Below are positions 1 to 9,391 of a stretch of DNA of 62,083 bases, one piece after another. This DNA comes from Domibacillus epiphyticus. GTDB lineage: Bacteria > Bacillota > Bacilli > Bacillales > Domibacillaceae. The stretch spans positions 1 to 62,083 of the forward strand of contig NZ_MSFI01000030.1 in assembly GCF_001975785.1 (NCBI RefSeq). The letters are read 5' to 3'. The notes under the pieces were generated by a model. It searched no databases. It was not told the origin of the DNA and worked only from the letters and a program-made list of their open reading frames with translations. A program made the position numbers and the translations under genes. Every line of letters begins with the position of its first letter. Position 1 is the first letter of the stretch.

Positions 1-42
1 CTCCAATTGTCAGATGGTGTCTAACAATTGGGGTGCAGTTCA
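1..42 (-). mobile_element. Terminal end of an IS3-family (IS150-like) insertion sequence, continuing left of the window
   Basis: Read on the minus strand, the sequence starting at 42 begins TGAACTGCACCCC and continues with GTTAGACACC. This pattern (TG, then ACCCC, then GTTAGACA) is typical of the left inverted repeat of IS150-group IS3 elements, and it aligns with the end at 62040. Only about 42 bases of the element lie in the window, so no transposase is visible. It starts 19 bases beyond the stop codon of the M23 peptidase gene. Family assignment is from memory of such ends. Confidence 0.7.
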
Positions 43-61
43 ATGCATGCCGGGGTTTTAT
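43..61 (-). terminator. Half terminator, apparently interrupted by the IS element
   Basis: Just after the stop codon of the M23 gene the minus strand reads AAAACCCCGGCATG, which looks like the A-rich and GC-rich left arm of an intrinsic hairpin. The matching right arm and U-run are absent because the IS end begins here. The interpretation is inference from the arm alone. Confidence 0.4.
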
Positions 62-1336
62 TTAAAAGTTAATATATTGCGCCGGATCAACGGCGTTTTC
101 TTTTCCAATTGTCCAAGGACCTTTATGAATTTCAAAGTGGAGATGCTGTCCGGATGAACGGCCGGTGTTGCCCATGTATCCAATTGTCTGTCCTTTCTTA
201 ACACTGCCGCTATTAACAACACGTTCCGACAAGTGCGCGTAAACAGTAGTGTATACCTGGCCGTTAATAGAATGAGAAATAAAGATTGCATTCCCGTACG
301 TATCCGAGTAATACGAACGACTGACTACGCCATCTGCCGCGGCAACAATTGGCACGCTTACACTATTGGCAATATCAACGCCTTTATGATTACCTCGTGA
401 ACGCATGCCGTACCCGGACGTAAACGTTCCTTGTGCAGGACGCATAAACATGCCGCCTGTATTGGCAGGTGTTGCTGTTGAACGATTTGTCTCTGTCGGA
501 GCAGAGTGAGAAGCAGGAATATCCCGGGCAGCTTTCGCTTCTGCCGCACGGCGTTTATCTTCGGCAATTCGTGCTTCTTCTTCTTTAATCGCCGCTTTTA
601 TTGATGCCTCTTGTGAATCAAGTATAGACTGTTCTTCTTCCAGGCTCAGCTTCTTTTCATGTGCTTCATGTTCATCTGCGACAAGACCTTTCATGACCTT
701 GTTTTTCGCTGACCGCTTTTCAGCAAGCTTTACATTCATTGTTTCAAGCTCTTTTAGCATTGACTCTAAACTAGCAAGCTGTTTTTTTATTTTCCGTTGG
801 TTTTCTTCCAACTGTTTTTTATCTTGTTCCTGTTCATTTAAAATCTCTTTATCGGCATTCACAAGTGTTGTCACAGCTGTAGCACGGTTAACAAAGTCAC
901 TAAAGCTTTCCGCACCAAGAAGCACTTCAATATAACTGGCAGAGCCGCCGCTTTGCTGAATTGAGCGGGCTCGTTCTTCAAGCACAACTGTCCGCTCAGC
1001 AATACGTATTTTTAATTCTTCAATCTCTGATTGTAGTCTCTCAATCTCTGATTTCGTTTCGGCAATACTTTTCTCTTTTGACCGGATTTTTGATTCCGTT
1101 TCTGAAATCACTTTATCTAATTTTCGTATTTCGATCGTAATCTGATCCTGCTGCTGCTGAAGCTCTGAAATTTGCTGTTCTTTTTCTGTAATGCCGTTCT
1201 CTAAACCTGATTTTTTTGTTTGAATCTCTTGCTGACGCTGTTCGAGGTTTGACAAGTTTGCTGCAAGTGTTTCCCCAGTAAGGCTTACTCCGAGTGACGC
1301 CGCAATCACAAGCGTCATGTATGAACGTCTTTTCAA
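62..1336 (-). CDS. EnvC/PcsB-like murein hydrolase activator or endopeptidase, M23 family
   Basis: Secreted cell-wall protein of about 424 residues. A signal peptide covers residues 1-26 (KRR, hydrophobic stretch, TLAA). Residues about 28-245 are heptad-rich coiled coil, full of E, K, Q and S. The C-terminal quarter is an M23/LytM domain with the zinc motif HKGVD and the HLHFE motif, so it probably cuts peptide cross-links. I place the start at TTG 1336, preceded by GAGGGG at 8 bases spacing; a longer reading from ATG 1378 would overlap ftsX and put 14 residues before the signal peptide. It follows ftsE-ftsX in the same direction, and in other bacteria FtsEX controls coiled-coil hydrolases of this layout. 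Which bond it cuts is not known. Confidence 0.9.
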   Translation of the reverse strand: MKRRSYMTLVIAASLGVSLTGETLAANLSNLEQRQQEIQTKKSGLENGITEKEQQISELQQQQDQITIEIRKLDKVISETESKIRSKEKSIAETKSEIERLQSEIEELKIRIAERTVVLEERARSIQQSGGSASYIEVLLGAESFSDFVNRATAVTTLVNADKEILNEQEQDKKQLEENQRKIKKQLASLESMLKELETMNVKLAEKRSAKNKVMKGLVADEHEAHEKKLSLEEEQSILDSQEASIKAAIKEEEARIAEDKRRAAEAKAARDIPASHSAPTETNRSTATPANTGGMFMRPAQGTFTSGYGMRSRGNHKGVDIANSVSVPIVAAADGVVSRSYYSDTYGNAIFISHSINGQVYTTVYAHLSERVVNSGSVKKGQTIGYMGNTGRSSGQHLHFEIHKGPWTIGKENAVDPAQYINF

Positions 1337-1370
1337 CTGCTTTTCCCCTCTCGTCCCTGTATCCGTAATT

Positions 1371-2255
1371 TTATACATTCATAAAACGTCTAACTGAAAT
1401 AAAACTGCCCCAAATCCCAATAAATACGGCAATAACTAAAAGCAGAACCGTTACAGGCAGCACTAGCGGCAAGAAGCCGATAAATTCAATGAAATGAGAT
1501 GACAAACGGGCTGCAATTGCCTGTTCCGTATAATAGTAACCTGCCGCAATGGCTGCAATTGGGACGATTGATCCCAGCATACCAATCCATAATCCTTCAA
1601 GTAAGAATGGCCATCGGATAAATCCGTTTGTTGCCCCGACAAGTTTCATGATCTCAATCTCTTTTCGGCGGGCAAAAATTGTTATTTTAATCGTGTTTGA
1701 GATTAGAAACATCGCTGTAAACAACAGCCCTGCTACAAGTACGATCCCGACATTACGAGCTGTCTTCATAAAGTTAAACAAGTTTTCTACTTTTTCTTCC
1801 CCATAAACAGCCTTTTCCGTATACTCAATCTGTTCGATTTTCCTTGCTACTTCCGGCGTATCTTGCGGACGTGCTGTTTTTACAATGAAAACATCGTACA
1901 GGGGATTGTTCTGTTCAAATAAAGAAAAATCACTGCCCATATCTTTAATGAGATTTTGTAATTCTTCTTCTTTCGACGAAAACGAAATACTTTCGATTTC
2001 TGGAAGCGATTCAATCTGCTTCTTTAATCGTTCTCTGTCTGATTCTGACGCTGTTAATTTCACATGAACGCGCACTTCTACATCATTTTCAATATCGGTT
2101 CCGATCTTATTTAAATTCAACATGATGACCAAAAAGACACCCGTTAACAATAATGTAACAGTCACAGCGGACACGGCCGCGAATGTCATCCATCCGTTCC
2201 GGCGCATGTTTTTGAAACTTTCTCTAAAGTGGCGGCGAAATGTTCTAGGCTTCAT
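1371..2255 (-). CDS. ftsX: Cell division ABC transporter permease FtsX
   Basis: Membrane partner of FtsE that transmits ATP hydrolysis to extracellular peptidoglycan hydrolases. The protein, about 294 residues, has the typical opening (MKPRTFRRHF followed by NGWMTFAA), one N-terminal membrane segment, an extracellular domain at about residues 45-150, and three C-terminal segments. I choose ATG 2255 because family members begin with this MKxRT motif and the site GAGGTGATT lies at good distance; upstream in-frame starts only add residues. The start overlaps the end of ftsE by 11 bases, which indicates translational coupling. Confidence 0.95.
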   Translation of the reverse strand: MKPRTFRRHFRESFKNMRRNGWMTFAAVSAVTVTLLLTGVFLVIMLNLNKIGTDIENDVEVRVHVKLTASESDRERLKKQIESLPEIESISFSSKEEELQNLIKDMGSDFSLFEQNNPLYDVFIVKTARPQDTPEVARKIEQIEYTEKAVYGEEKVENLFNFMKTARNVGIVLVAGLLFTAMFLISNTIKITIFARRKEIEIMKLVGATNGFIRWPFLLEGLWIGMLGSIVPIAAIAAGYYYTEQAIAARLSSHFIEFIGFLPLVLPVTVLLLVIAVFIGIWGSFISVRRFMNV

Positions 2256-2931
2256 AGCCATAATCACCTCGCTGTTCATCCCGTGCAATCCGGCCGTTTT
2301 CTATTGCAATAACACGGCGGCGGATTGTGTTCACGATCTCTTTATTGTGAGTAGCCATTACGATCGTTGTCCCGCGTTCGTTAATCGTTTCAAATAAGCT
2401 CATAATATCCCACGATGTATCCGGATCAAGATTTCCTGTTGGTTCATCTGCAATGACAACTTTCGGATTGTTTACAATGGAGCGGGCAATCGCCACACGC
2501 TGCTGCTCTCCACCGGATAGCTCCGTCGGCAGCATCCTCGCTTTATGTTTTAATCCGACAAGATCGAGGACTTCCATCACCCGCTTGCGGATAACTTTAG
2601 GTTCTTCTTCAATCACTTCAAGTGCAAATGCCACATTTTCGTATACATTTAAAAGCGGCAGCAGTTTGAAGTCCTGGAAGACAACCCCCACTTGACGCCG
2701 CAGCGTTGGAACAGATCGTTGTTTAAGGTTTGCTGTATTTATACCGCCGACAACGACTTGTCCATCTGTCGGCTTTTCTTCACGATAAATTAATTTAATA
2801 AATGTCGATTTTCCGGCACCGCTCGGACCGACAATGTATACAAATTCGCCTTGTTTGATCGTGACATCAATACCTGAGAGCGCCGTGACGCCGTTCGGGT
2901 ACTTCTTTGTCACGCCTTGCATCTCTATCAT
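2245..2931 (-). CDS. ftsE: Cell division ATP-binding protein FtsE
   Basis: ABC ATPase of 228 residues that pairs with FtsX. Visible motifs are Walker A GPSGAGKST at about residue 37, a Q-loop (VVFQDFKLL), the signature LSGGEQQR near residue 140, Walker B IADEPTGNLD and the switch histidine ATHNKE. A site AGGTGAT precedes ATG 2931. With ftsX and the M23 gene it forms a three-gene unit that should couple division or elongation to wall cutting. Confidence 0.97.
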   Translation of the reverse strand: MIEMQGVTKKYPNGVTALSGIDVTIKQGEFVYIVGPSGAGKSTFIKLIYREEKPTDGQVVVGGINTANLKQRSVPTLRRQVGVVFQDFKLLPLLNVYENVAFALEVIEEEPKVIRKRVMEVLDLVGLKHKARMLPTELSGGEQQRVAIARSIVNNPKVVIADEPTGNLDPDTSWDIMSLFETINERGTTIVMATHNKEIVNTIRRRVIAIENGRIARDEQRGDYGYEA

Positions 2932-2991
2932 TCAATCACCTAGTTTTTTTATTTGGCCGATATTATTACCCTATCTTCGACCCCAAAAAAC

Positions 2992-3000
2992 ATTATATCA
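2992..3000 (-). promoter_or_regulatory. Extended -10 promoter for the ftsEX operon
   Basis: The minus strand reads TGATATAAT about 60 bases upstream of ftsE, a full extended -10 (TGn plus TATAAT). No good -35 hexamer is at the normal distance. A 7-bp inverted repeat (ATTACAG at 3031-3037 and CTGTAAT at 3050-3056) lies just upstream and could be an operator. Confidence 0.45.
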
Positions 3001-3082
3001 TTCTTTTTTTTGTCATATTGAAAAAAATGTATTACAGATTTATTTCATGCTGTAATATATTCTTTTTTGCGGTTATTCACAT

Positions 3083-3108
3083 AAAAAAAAAGCTGAAACA
3101 AATCAGCT
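3083..3108 (-). terminator. Intrinsic terminator of cccB
   Basis: Arms AGCTGA (3091-3096) and TCAGCT (3103-3108) with a 6-base loop; the minus strand then has a run of at least eight T. Confidence 0.8.
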
Positions 3109-3122
3109 CTTTTTTCAGGTCG

Positions 3123-3470
3123 TTACTTCTTCTCCGCAAGCCATGCTGCAACAGCTTCCGCTTCTTCGCCTTCAACGACCTTCGCTGGCATTTGGCCTTT
3201 GCCATTTTCAATGATGCTTAAAATTTCTTCTTCGCTAAATTTTCCCCCGGCTTTGTCAAGCGCCGGACCAAATCCGCCTTCAAGGTCCCCGCCATGACAG
3301 CTCAGGCAGCTTTGCTGGTATACTTCCTCACCAGCGGCAGCGGTCGTTTCCCCATCACCTGTTTCTTCTACAGTATTTTCTGCGTCGTCCGCCGCCTCTT
3401 CGCCGCCACACGCCGCTAGCGCGACAGATGAGCCAAGCAAGAGTGCAAGCAATGATTTTTTCATTTTCAT
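3123..3470 (-). CDS. cccB: Cytochrome c551, membrane-anchored lipoprotein
   Basis: Small electron-transfer protein of 115 residues on the outer face of the membrane. The lipobox LAAC places the lipidated cysteine at residue 21, followed by an acidic linker of about 25 residues. The heme site CLSCH is at residues 55-59 and the probable axial methionine is in the GQMPAK motif near the C-terminus. Site GAGGGGG lies 8 bases before ATG 3470. The position between ftsE and prfB is the same as in B. subtilis. It has its own terminator. Confidence 0.93.
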   Translation of the reverse strand: MKMKKSLLALLLGSSVALAACGGEEAADDAENTVEETGDGETTAAAGEEVYQQSCLSCHGGDLEGGFGPALDKAGGKFSEEEILSIIENGKGQMPAKVVEGEEAEAVAAWLAEKK

Positions 3471-3603
3471 TTGTACTACCCCCTCTTGGAATTGGATTGA
3501 TGTGCCAAGATTTAGTATACCAACTTTACCCGATTCAAAACATTTCTCCTATGACAAATCCAGCACGATTTCACTTTTGTTTTCCCTTTTCCCAAAAGAA
3601 AAA

Positions 3604-3643
3604 ACAAATAAAATAGGCGCTGTCTTGAAGGACAGCGCCTATT
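3604..3643 (-). terminator. Intrinsic terminator of prfB
   Basis: Perfect 13-bp arms, 3612-3624 and 3631-3643, with loop TTGAAG. The minus strand continues into a T-rich tail. It closes the secA-prfB transcription unit. Confidence 0.85.
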
Positions 3644-3646
3644 CAT

Positions 3647-4745
3647 TTATAGCCGTGAACGAAGATACGCGTTAATGAAAGCGTCCAGATCGCCGTCCAT
3701 TACTGCTTGAATGTTCCCTGTTTCTTCACTTGTACGATGGTCTTTTACCATTGAATACGGATGGAAGACATAAGAACGGATCTGACTTCCCCAGCCAATT
3801 TCTTTCTGCTCGCCTCGAATTTCTGCAAGTTCAGCTTCCTGCTCCTCAAGTTTACGTTGATACAATTTTGCTTTCAACATATTCATGGCGCGGTCGCGGT
3901 TTTTAATTTGGGAACGTTCTGTCTGGCACGTTACGACGACACCTGTCGGAATGTGCGTAATCCGGACAGCGGAGTCAGTCGTATTGATGTGCTGACCGCC
4001 GGCGCCGCTCGCACGGTACGTATCAACTTTCAAGTCTTCTGTGCGAATATCAATTTCAATTTCATCGTTGAATTCCGGCATCACTTCACATGAGACGAAC
4101 GACGTGTGGCGGCGGCCCGATGAATCGAACGGTGAAATACGTACGAGGCGGTGAACCCCTTTTTCAGCTTTTAAATAGCCATACGCATTGTGGCCTTTAA
4201 TTAGAAGCGTGACGCTTTTAACCCCGGCCTCGTCACCAGGCAAGTAGTCGAGTGTTTCGACTTTGAATCCGCGTTTTTCTGCCCAGCGTGTATACATGCG
4301 CAAAAGAAGGGACGCCCAATCTTGGGACTCTGTGCCTCCCGCGCCCGGGTGAAGCTCCAGTATCGCATTGTTTTTGTCATGCTGTTCACTGAGAAGCAGC
4401 TGCAGTTCATAATTGGCAAGACGCTGGATAAACTCTTTCGTTTCATTCGAAAGTTCTTCCTGTAGGTCTGCATCGTTTTCTTCTTTTAACAGCTCATGGG
4501 TCATCTCTAGATTTTCGTGCGTTTCCACTAGATCTTTATATTCATTGACAAGTTCTTTTAATGCATTGGATTCATTAATGACAGTTTGTGCGCCTTGCTG
4601 GTCGTCCCAAAAATTTGGTTCCAGCATACGCTCTTCCAGTTCTGCCATACGCGCCTCTTTGTTTTCTAAGTCAAAGAGACCCCCTAAAGTCCGCCAGTTT
4701 TCCGGCTGAATTGTCTAGCTCATTTCGAATTTCAAATAATTCCAT
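3647..4745 (-). CDS. prfB: Peptide chain release factor 2, with +1 programmed frameshift
   Basis: Terminates translation at UGA and UAA. The gene begins at ATG 4745 (site AGAGGTG) and reads 24 codons to an in-frame TGA at 4673-4671. The slippery context is CTT TGA C with an internal Shine-Dalgarno-like AGGGGG just upstream, the classical autoregulatory frameshift: low RF2 favours a +1 slip. Skipping base 4673 joins the frame that carries the rest of the protein, about 365 residues in total. The GGQ motif (SGAGGQHIN) and the SPF tripeptide ([10 protein letters not shown]) for stop-codon recognition are both present. Annotation from ATG 4648 alone would miss the N-terminus. Confidence 0.96.
4670..4681 (-). 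promoter_or_regulatory. prfB: RF2 programmed frameshift site
   Basis: On the minus strand the sequence reads AGG GGG TCT CTT TGA C. The SD-like AGGGGG a few bases before the CTT codon, and the TGA followed by C, match the conserved RF2 recoding signal exactly in type and spacing. Confidence 0.93.
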
Positions 4746-4796
4746 TTTGTACACCTCTAGTAGTTTTTAGTTTTCAGGCAAACTTCAGCGCACTGC

Positions 4797-5044
4797 TATT
4801 CGTATTGTTCTGCTGCGCCTCCCTGATGCTCGAGGTCATAAGACGCATCGTCTCCATGGCCAGAGAACGCCATTCCTACGATTCATCTTATGCTTGTCGC
4901 ATCAAACCGGTCGGCTTCGCTATTCGTATTGTTCTGCTGCGCCTCCCTGATGCTCGAGGTCATAAGACGCATCGTCTCCATGGCCAGAGAACGCCATTCC
5001 TACGATTCATCTTATGCTTGTCGCATCAAAACGGCCGGCTTCGC
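4797..5044. repeat. Two tandem copies of a 124-bp repeat between prfB and secA
   Basis: Copy 1 is 4797-4920 and copy 2 is 4921-5044, nearly identical; differences are near the copy end (CCGGTCGG versus ACGGCCGG). A third copy begins only with TATTC inside secA's last codons. Each copy contains an inverted repeat: 4837-4850 with 4879-4892, 12 of 14 bases pairing, and again at 4961-4974 with 5003-5016. Within the loop a GAGA/TCTC pair surrounds TGGCCA. The repeat directly abuts the secA stop codon and would be transcribed in the secA-prfB message. No coding role is evident. Function unknown. Confidence 0.9.
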
Positions 5045-7554
5045 TATTCTTGTAGCCCATGGCAGTTTTTGTATTTCTTTCCGCTTCCACATGGGCATGG
5101 CTCGTTTCGGCCGATCTCTGGTGCTTTTCTGAGCGGTTTTTTCTTTTTCGTTTCTTTCTCTTCACTCGGATTGACCGCCTGCCCTTTGGCGACTTCCTGA
5201 CGCTCCAGATTGCTTCTAATTTCCGCTTTCATAACGTATTTCGACGCTTCTTCATTAATCGCTTCAATCATCTGCTCAAACATCGCAAAACCTTCATTTT
5301 GATATTCACGGAGCGGATCAATCTGTCCGTATGCGCGCAAATGTATCCCTTGTCGAAGCTGATCCATCGCATCAATGTGGTTAATCCATTTTGAATCAAC
5401 CGCACGAAGGAGGACGACTTTCTCAAACTCACGCATTTGCTCGGAGCCAAGCTGCTCTTCACGTGCATTATAACGGTCTTGAACTTTTTCCCATATAATC
5501 CCTTTTATCCCATCAAGTTCTTTTCCGCGCAATTCCTCTGCCGTCAGTGCACCTTCCTCAAGAAAGTTTGCACTTACTGAATCCGCAATACCAGCAGCAT
5601 CATACGGTTCAGCAGCATCTTCATCGTTTGTATGTGCAGAAATGGTTGCGCTGATTGCTTTCGTCACCATCTCTTCTAAAATATCACGCAAGTTTTCAGA
5701 CCCAAGTACTTCATCACGCTGCTTATATATAATTTCACGCTGCTGGCGAAGGACATCGTCATACTCAAGAAGTCGTTTGCGGGCATCAAAGTTGTTGCCT
5801 TCCACACGTTTTTGGGCAGATTCTACCGCACGTGAAACCATTTTGCTTTGAATGGGCTGAGAATCATCCATACCGAGTTTTTCCATCATGGATTTCATAT
5901 TATCGGAACCAAATCGGCGCATCAATTCGTCTTCCATTGATAAATAAAATTGCGTCACACCTGGATCTCCCTGACGGCCTGAACGTCCGCGCAGCTGATT
6001 ATCAATACGGCGTGATTCATGACGTTCTGTCCCGATAACCGCTAAACCGCCAAGCTCTTTTACGCCTTCACCAAGCTTAATGTCTGTGCCTCGTCCCGCC
6101 ATGTTTGTCGCAATTGTTACTGCTCCTGGCTGTCCGGCATTCAAAATAATCTCGGCTTCACTTTCATGGTTTTTCGCATTCAACACGTTATGGGGAACAC
6201 CTTTTTTCTTTAAATGAGACGAAATCAGCTCAGATGTCTCAATTGCAACTGTACCAACAAGCGCAGGCTGCCCTAATTGATAACGCTCATAAATGTCTTC
6301 CACAACGGCCATAAATTTCCCGTTCATGGAGGCATAAATTAAATCAGGACGGTCATCCCGGGAGATTGGGCGGTTCGTTGGTATTGCCACAACACGCATG
6401 TTATAAATATTCCGGAATTCTTCTTCCTCCGTTTTGGCTGTACCGGTCATACCGGAAAGCTTTTCATACATACGGAAATAGTTTTGGAACGTAATAGTTG
6501 CCATTGTCATGCTTTCGTTTTGAATGTTGACGCCTTCCTTCGCTTCGATCGCTTGATGAAGACCGTCAGAATAGCGTCGCCCTTTCATTAAACGTCCGGT
6601 AAACTGGTCAACTATTACCACTTCGCCGTCCTGTACAACATAATCCACGTCACGGTGCATTGTCACACGGGCTTTTAGTGCCTGCGTAATATGATGATTT
6701 AGCCCGACATGCTTTAAATCAAACAAGTTTTCAATGCCGAAAGCTTTTTCCGCTTTCGTCATCCCTTCATCTGTCAGAAGTACGCTTTTCGTCTTCACAT
6801 CCACCGTAAAATCTTCTTCTTCTTTCAACGTACGCACGAACGAAAATGCATGAATATACAGCTGTGTAGACTTCGCAGCCTGACCCGAGATAATAAGCGG
6901 TGTACGCGCTTCATCGATAAGAATGGAGTCCACTTCATCAATGACCGCAAAATGAAGCGGCCGCTGTACTTTGTGCTCTCTATACAGCACCATATTGTCA
7001 CGCAAGTAATCGAAACCAAACTCATTGTTCGTCCCGTACGTAATATCAGCTGCATATGCTTCTTTTTTCTGTTCCTTTGACAAACTGTTTAAGTTCAATC
7101 CTACCGACAAACCGAGAAATTCATAAAGCCGGCCCATTTCTTCCGCATCACGTGACGCGAGATATTCATTAACGGTAATAACATGAACGCCTTTACCGGA
7201 AAGCGCATTTAAATAGACAGGCATTGTTGCTGTCAGTGTTTTTCCTTCACCCGTTTTCATTTCAGAAATGTTTCCTTCATGAAGGGCAATCCCCCCCATA
7301 AGCTGTACCTGATACGGGTAAAGTCCAAGCACACGCTTAGCAGATTCCCGCACAACTGCAAATGCTTCCGTCAGCAAATCATCAAGCGTCTCTCCGTTTT
7401 GATAACGCTCTTTAAATTCAGACGTTTTTGATTTTAGCTCCGCATCTGATAATGCAGCTGTCTCATCAGCGAGCGATTCTATTTTCCCCGCCATTTTTTC
7501 AAGTTTTTTTACTTCTTTTTTATTTGCATCAAATACTTTATTTAATAAACCCAT
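5044..7554 (-). CDS. secA: Preprotein translocase ATPase SecA
   Basis: Motor that drives secretory proteins through SecYEG. Length 836 residues is normal for Bacillus. Visible are the Walker A region ([11 protein letters not shown]), the [11 protein letters not shown] Walker B region, the second helicase domain with [13 protein letters not shown], the helical wing and scaffold, and the C-terminal zinc motif [13 protein letters not shown] that binds SecB-type partners or ribosomes. Site AAAAGGAG precedes ATG 7554. It is followed by prfB as in B. subtilis, but the intergenic space is widened by the 124-bp repeat. Confidence 0.98.
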   Translation of the reverse strand: MGLLNKVFDANKKEVKKLEKMAGKIESLADETAALSDAELKSKTSEFKERYQNGETLDDLLTEAFAVVRESAKRVLGLYPYQVQLMGGIALHEGNISEMKTGEGKTLTATMPVYLNALSGKGVHVITVNEYLASRDAEEMGRLYEFLGLSVGLNLNSLSKEQKKEAYAADITYGTNNEFGFDYLRDNMVLYREHKVQRPLHFAVIDEVDSILIDEARTPLIISGQAAKSTQLYIHAFSFVRTLKEEEDFTVDVKTKSVLLTDEGMTKAEKAFGIENLFDLKHVGLNHHITQALKARVTMHRDVDYVVQDGEVVIVDQFTGRLMKGRRYSDGLHQAIEAKEGVNIQNESMTMATITFQNYFRMYEKLSGMTGTAKTEEEEFRNIYNMRVVAIPTNRPISRDDRPDLIYASMNGKFMAVVEDIYERYQLGQPALVGTVAIETSELISSHLKKKGVPHNVLNAKNHESEAEIILNAGQPGAVTIATNMAGRGTDIKLGEGVKELGGLAVIGTERHESRRIDNQLRGRSGRQGDPGVTQFYLSMEDELMRRFGSDNMKSMMEKLGMDDSQPIQSKMVSRAVESAQKRVEGNNFDARKRLLEYDDVLRQQREIIYKQRDEVLGSENLRDILEEMVTKAISATISAHTNDEDAAEPYDAAGIADSVSANFLEEGALTAEELRGKELDGIKGIIWEKVQDRYNAREEQLGSEQMREFEKVVLLRAVDSKWINHIDAMDQLRQGIHLRAYGQIDPLREYQNEGFAMFEQMIEAINEEASKYVMKAEIRSNLERQEVAKGQAVNPSEEKETKKKKPLRKAPEIGRNEPCPCGSGKKYKNCHGLQE

Positions 7555-7654
7555 TTATTACGCTCCTTTTCAGGTTCAACAGGGTAAAACCTTTACATTT
7601 TTCCTATTTAATAGTACCACTTCTAAAAGGACGCGTACACTCATATGTCTATTT

Positions 7655-8701
7655 TCATCCAGCCTCTACAGCCGGTTTCAGCTTATCTTGCAACACGGCT
7701 TCCATTTCTTTTACCCGTTTTGAAAGTGTCGCCGCTGATATCGAATACCGTGCGGCAATAGCAGTTTTTGATTCTTTCCCATCCAGAATATCGTATGACT
7801 GCAATAAAGAAAGAAGTGCCGCTGTAAAGACTTCCTGTTTTCGGATAGATGGATCTTCTTTGCTGCAATAGTAATTCCAGAGAAGGACAGCCATCTGAAT
7901 CGTCTGTTCATCAATATTTTCCTTTTTAAAGGATGCAACAATATGTTCCGCAGTCTCAAGTTGAGCATCTTTCGACCATGTTAATGTCGTCAGATCCATC
8001 ATGTTCTGCCGTTCTTCATATACCGTAAACAGTTTATCCATAACCAACGGGAACATATCTGCAAGGAACGTTTGTGCATCATTAAATGGAGATGATTTAT
8101 ATAATCCCTGAATGGCTTTTGTCATCGCTCCAACATACGCCGCTTCAAAATGAAAGTCGGTCATAAAAAAGGTAAAGTCAGACTCATGCGGCAAAAGAGC
8201 ACCGGTCACAAATGCACCATCAAGTGTCACGCTTCTTATGGCCCGAATGGAATACGTGTCGCCGGTCAATATGTCACGGACAAGATACTTGTTCCCTTCA
8301 CATGACTCAATGACACCCGCCATGAACCGGTAGTCTGTCCACGACACCACAATTTCCGCAGTCCGTTTGCGCGAGATGGACGGCACACGGCGCTTTACAA
8401 ATTCTGTTAGGATCGTTTCATTTCCCTTTATCGTACGAGTTAAGATTGCCCAGATTTCAAACGTTACGAGAAAAACCTGTTCATTTTTACGAAGCGTCTC
8501 GTATTTTTGAAGAAGCGGCTGGAATTGTTTTTTCAGCATCGCTGAATGGTTTTCCATTGCATAATCAATGACTTCACGCTGCACATTGCTGCACTCTTCT
8601 ATGAGAACAGGCACAATTGCAGCTCCTTCTGCTTTTCCGCAGCACTTTTTGTATTTTTTTCCGCTGCCGCACAGGCACGGATCATTTCGTCCTATTGACA
8701 T
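7655..8701 (-). CDS. SEC-C zinc-motif protein with C-terminal helix-turn-helix
   Basis: Protein of 348 residues with an N-terminal SEC-C motif (C9, C11, C20, C21) very close to the one at the SecA C-terminus. The middle has no catalytic motif I recognise; residues about 310-335 ([22 protein letters not shown]) look like a helix-turn-helix. Similar SEC-C proteins occur in Bacillus as hypothetical proteins. Site GAGGAGG precedes ATG 8701. It lies directly upstream of secA in the same direction with a gap of about 100 bases. A role with ribosomes, nascent chains or gene regulation is possible but unproven. Confidence 0.8.
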   Translation of the reverse strand: MSIGRNDPCLCGSGKKYKKCCGKAEGAAIVPVLIEECSNVQREVIDYAMENHSAMLKKQFQPLLQKYETLRKNEQVFLVTFEIWAILTRTIKGNETILTEFVKRRVPSISRKRTAEIVVSWTDYRFMAGVIESCEGNKYLVRDILTGDTYSIRAIRSVTLDGAFVTGALLPHESDFTFFMTDFHFEAAYVGAMTKAIQGLYKSSPFNDAQTFLADMFPLVMDKLFTVYEERQNMMDLTTLTWSKDAQLETAEHIVASFKKENIDEQTIQMAVLLWNYYCSKEDPSIRKQEVFTAALLSLLQSYDILDGKESKTAIAARYSISAATLSKRVKEMEAVLQDKLKPAVEAG

Positions 8702-8759
8702 TACTTGGTTTCCTCCTCGTGCAAAATCACGTTCTCTATCATATCACGAATTGCACGCA

Positions 8760-8791
8760 CAAAAAAGAAGCCCCGAGTTTAAGGGCTTCTT
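8760..8791 (-). terminator. Intrinsic terminator of hpf
   Basis: Arms AAGAAGCCC (8765-8773) and GGGCTTCTT (8783-8791) with a 9-base loop, followed on the minus strand by a T-run. Confidence 0.85.
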
Positions 8792-8800
8792 GTCATGATA

Positions 8801-9355
8801 TTAGCTAGTCTCAATCAAACCATATTTTCCATCGCTTCGCTTGTATACGATGTTTGTTCCATCAGATTCAGCATCGGTATAAATGAAAAAGTTGTGCCCA
8901 AGCAAGTTCATTTGCAAAATTGCTTCTTCTGAATCCATCGGCTTTAAATCAAATTGCTTTGTACGAACAACTTGAAGATCATCTTGATCATCGTCTAATG
9001 GAAGAGAATTGTCTGCCTGTACGGCGAAATAATCTTGCGGCTCGCCTTTTTCACGAAATTTACGGTTTACTTTTGTTTTATGTTTACGAATTTGGCGCTC
9101 TAGTTTATCTGTAATTAAATCAACGGCTGCATATAAATCTTGATTTCGCTCTTCAGCGCGGAGAACAAGGTTTTTCATCGGAATGGTCACTTCAACTTTT
9201 GCATTTTTATCATTGTATACTTTCAAGTTGACATGGACATTCGCATTAGGAGTTTCGGTGAAATAACGTTCCAATTTGCTGATTTTCTTTTCGACGTGCT
9301 CACGAATTGCCTGAGTCACTTCAATATTTTCACCACGAATGTTATAGTTCATCAT
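8801..9355 (-). CDS. hpf: Long-form ribosome hibernation promoting factor
   Basis: Inactivates ribosomes as 100S dimers during stationary phase and stress. About 184 residues: an N-terminal S30AE domain (MNYNIRGENIEVT, then HVEKKISKLERYF), a linker rich in D and Q, and a C-terminal dimerisation domain (VVRTKQFDLKPMDSEEAI). I start it at ATG 9355, six bases after GGAGGAG; the adjacent ATG 9352 is equally possible. Earlier starts lie upstream of this site. Overlapping sigma-B and sigma-H type promoters lie upstream. Same location as yvyD in B. subtilis. Confidence 0.96.
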   Translation of the reverse strand: MMNYNIRGENIEVTQAIREHVEKKISKLERYFTETPNANVHVNLKVYNDKNAKVEVTIPMKNLVLRAEERNQDLYAAVDLITDKLERQIRKHKTKVNRKFREKGEPQDYFAVQADNSLPLDDDQDDLQVVRTKQFDLKPMDSEEAILQMNLLGHNFFIYTDAESDGTNIVYKRSDGKYGLIETS

Positions 9356-9391
9356 GCAGAACTCCTCCTTCAACTAATTGCTATACTCATA

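Noticed and set aside
3647-4648. prfB taken as a truncated gene from ATG 4648
   Set aside because: The upstream frame with ATG 4745, the AGGGGG and CTT TGA C context shows the standard programmed frameshift, so the gene is complete.
4797-5044. CRISPR array or coding gene in the tandem repeat
   Set aside because: Copies are directly adjacent, with no unique spacers, and open frames there merely repeat with the unit and lack start signals.
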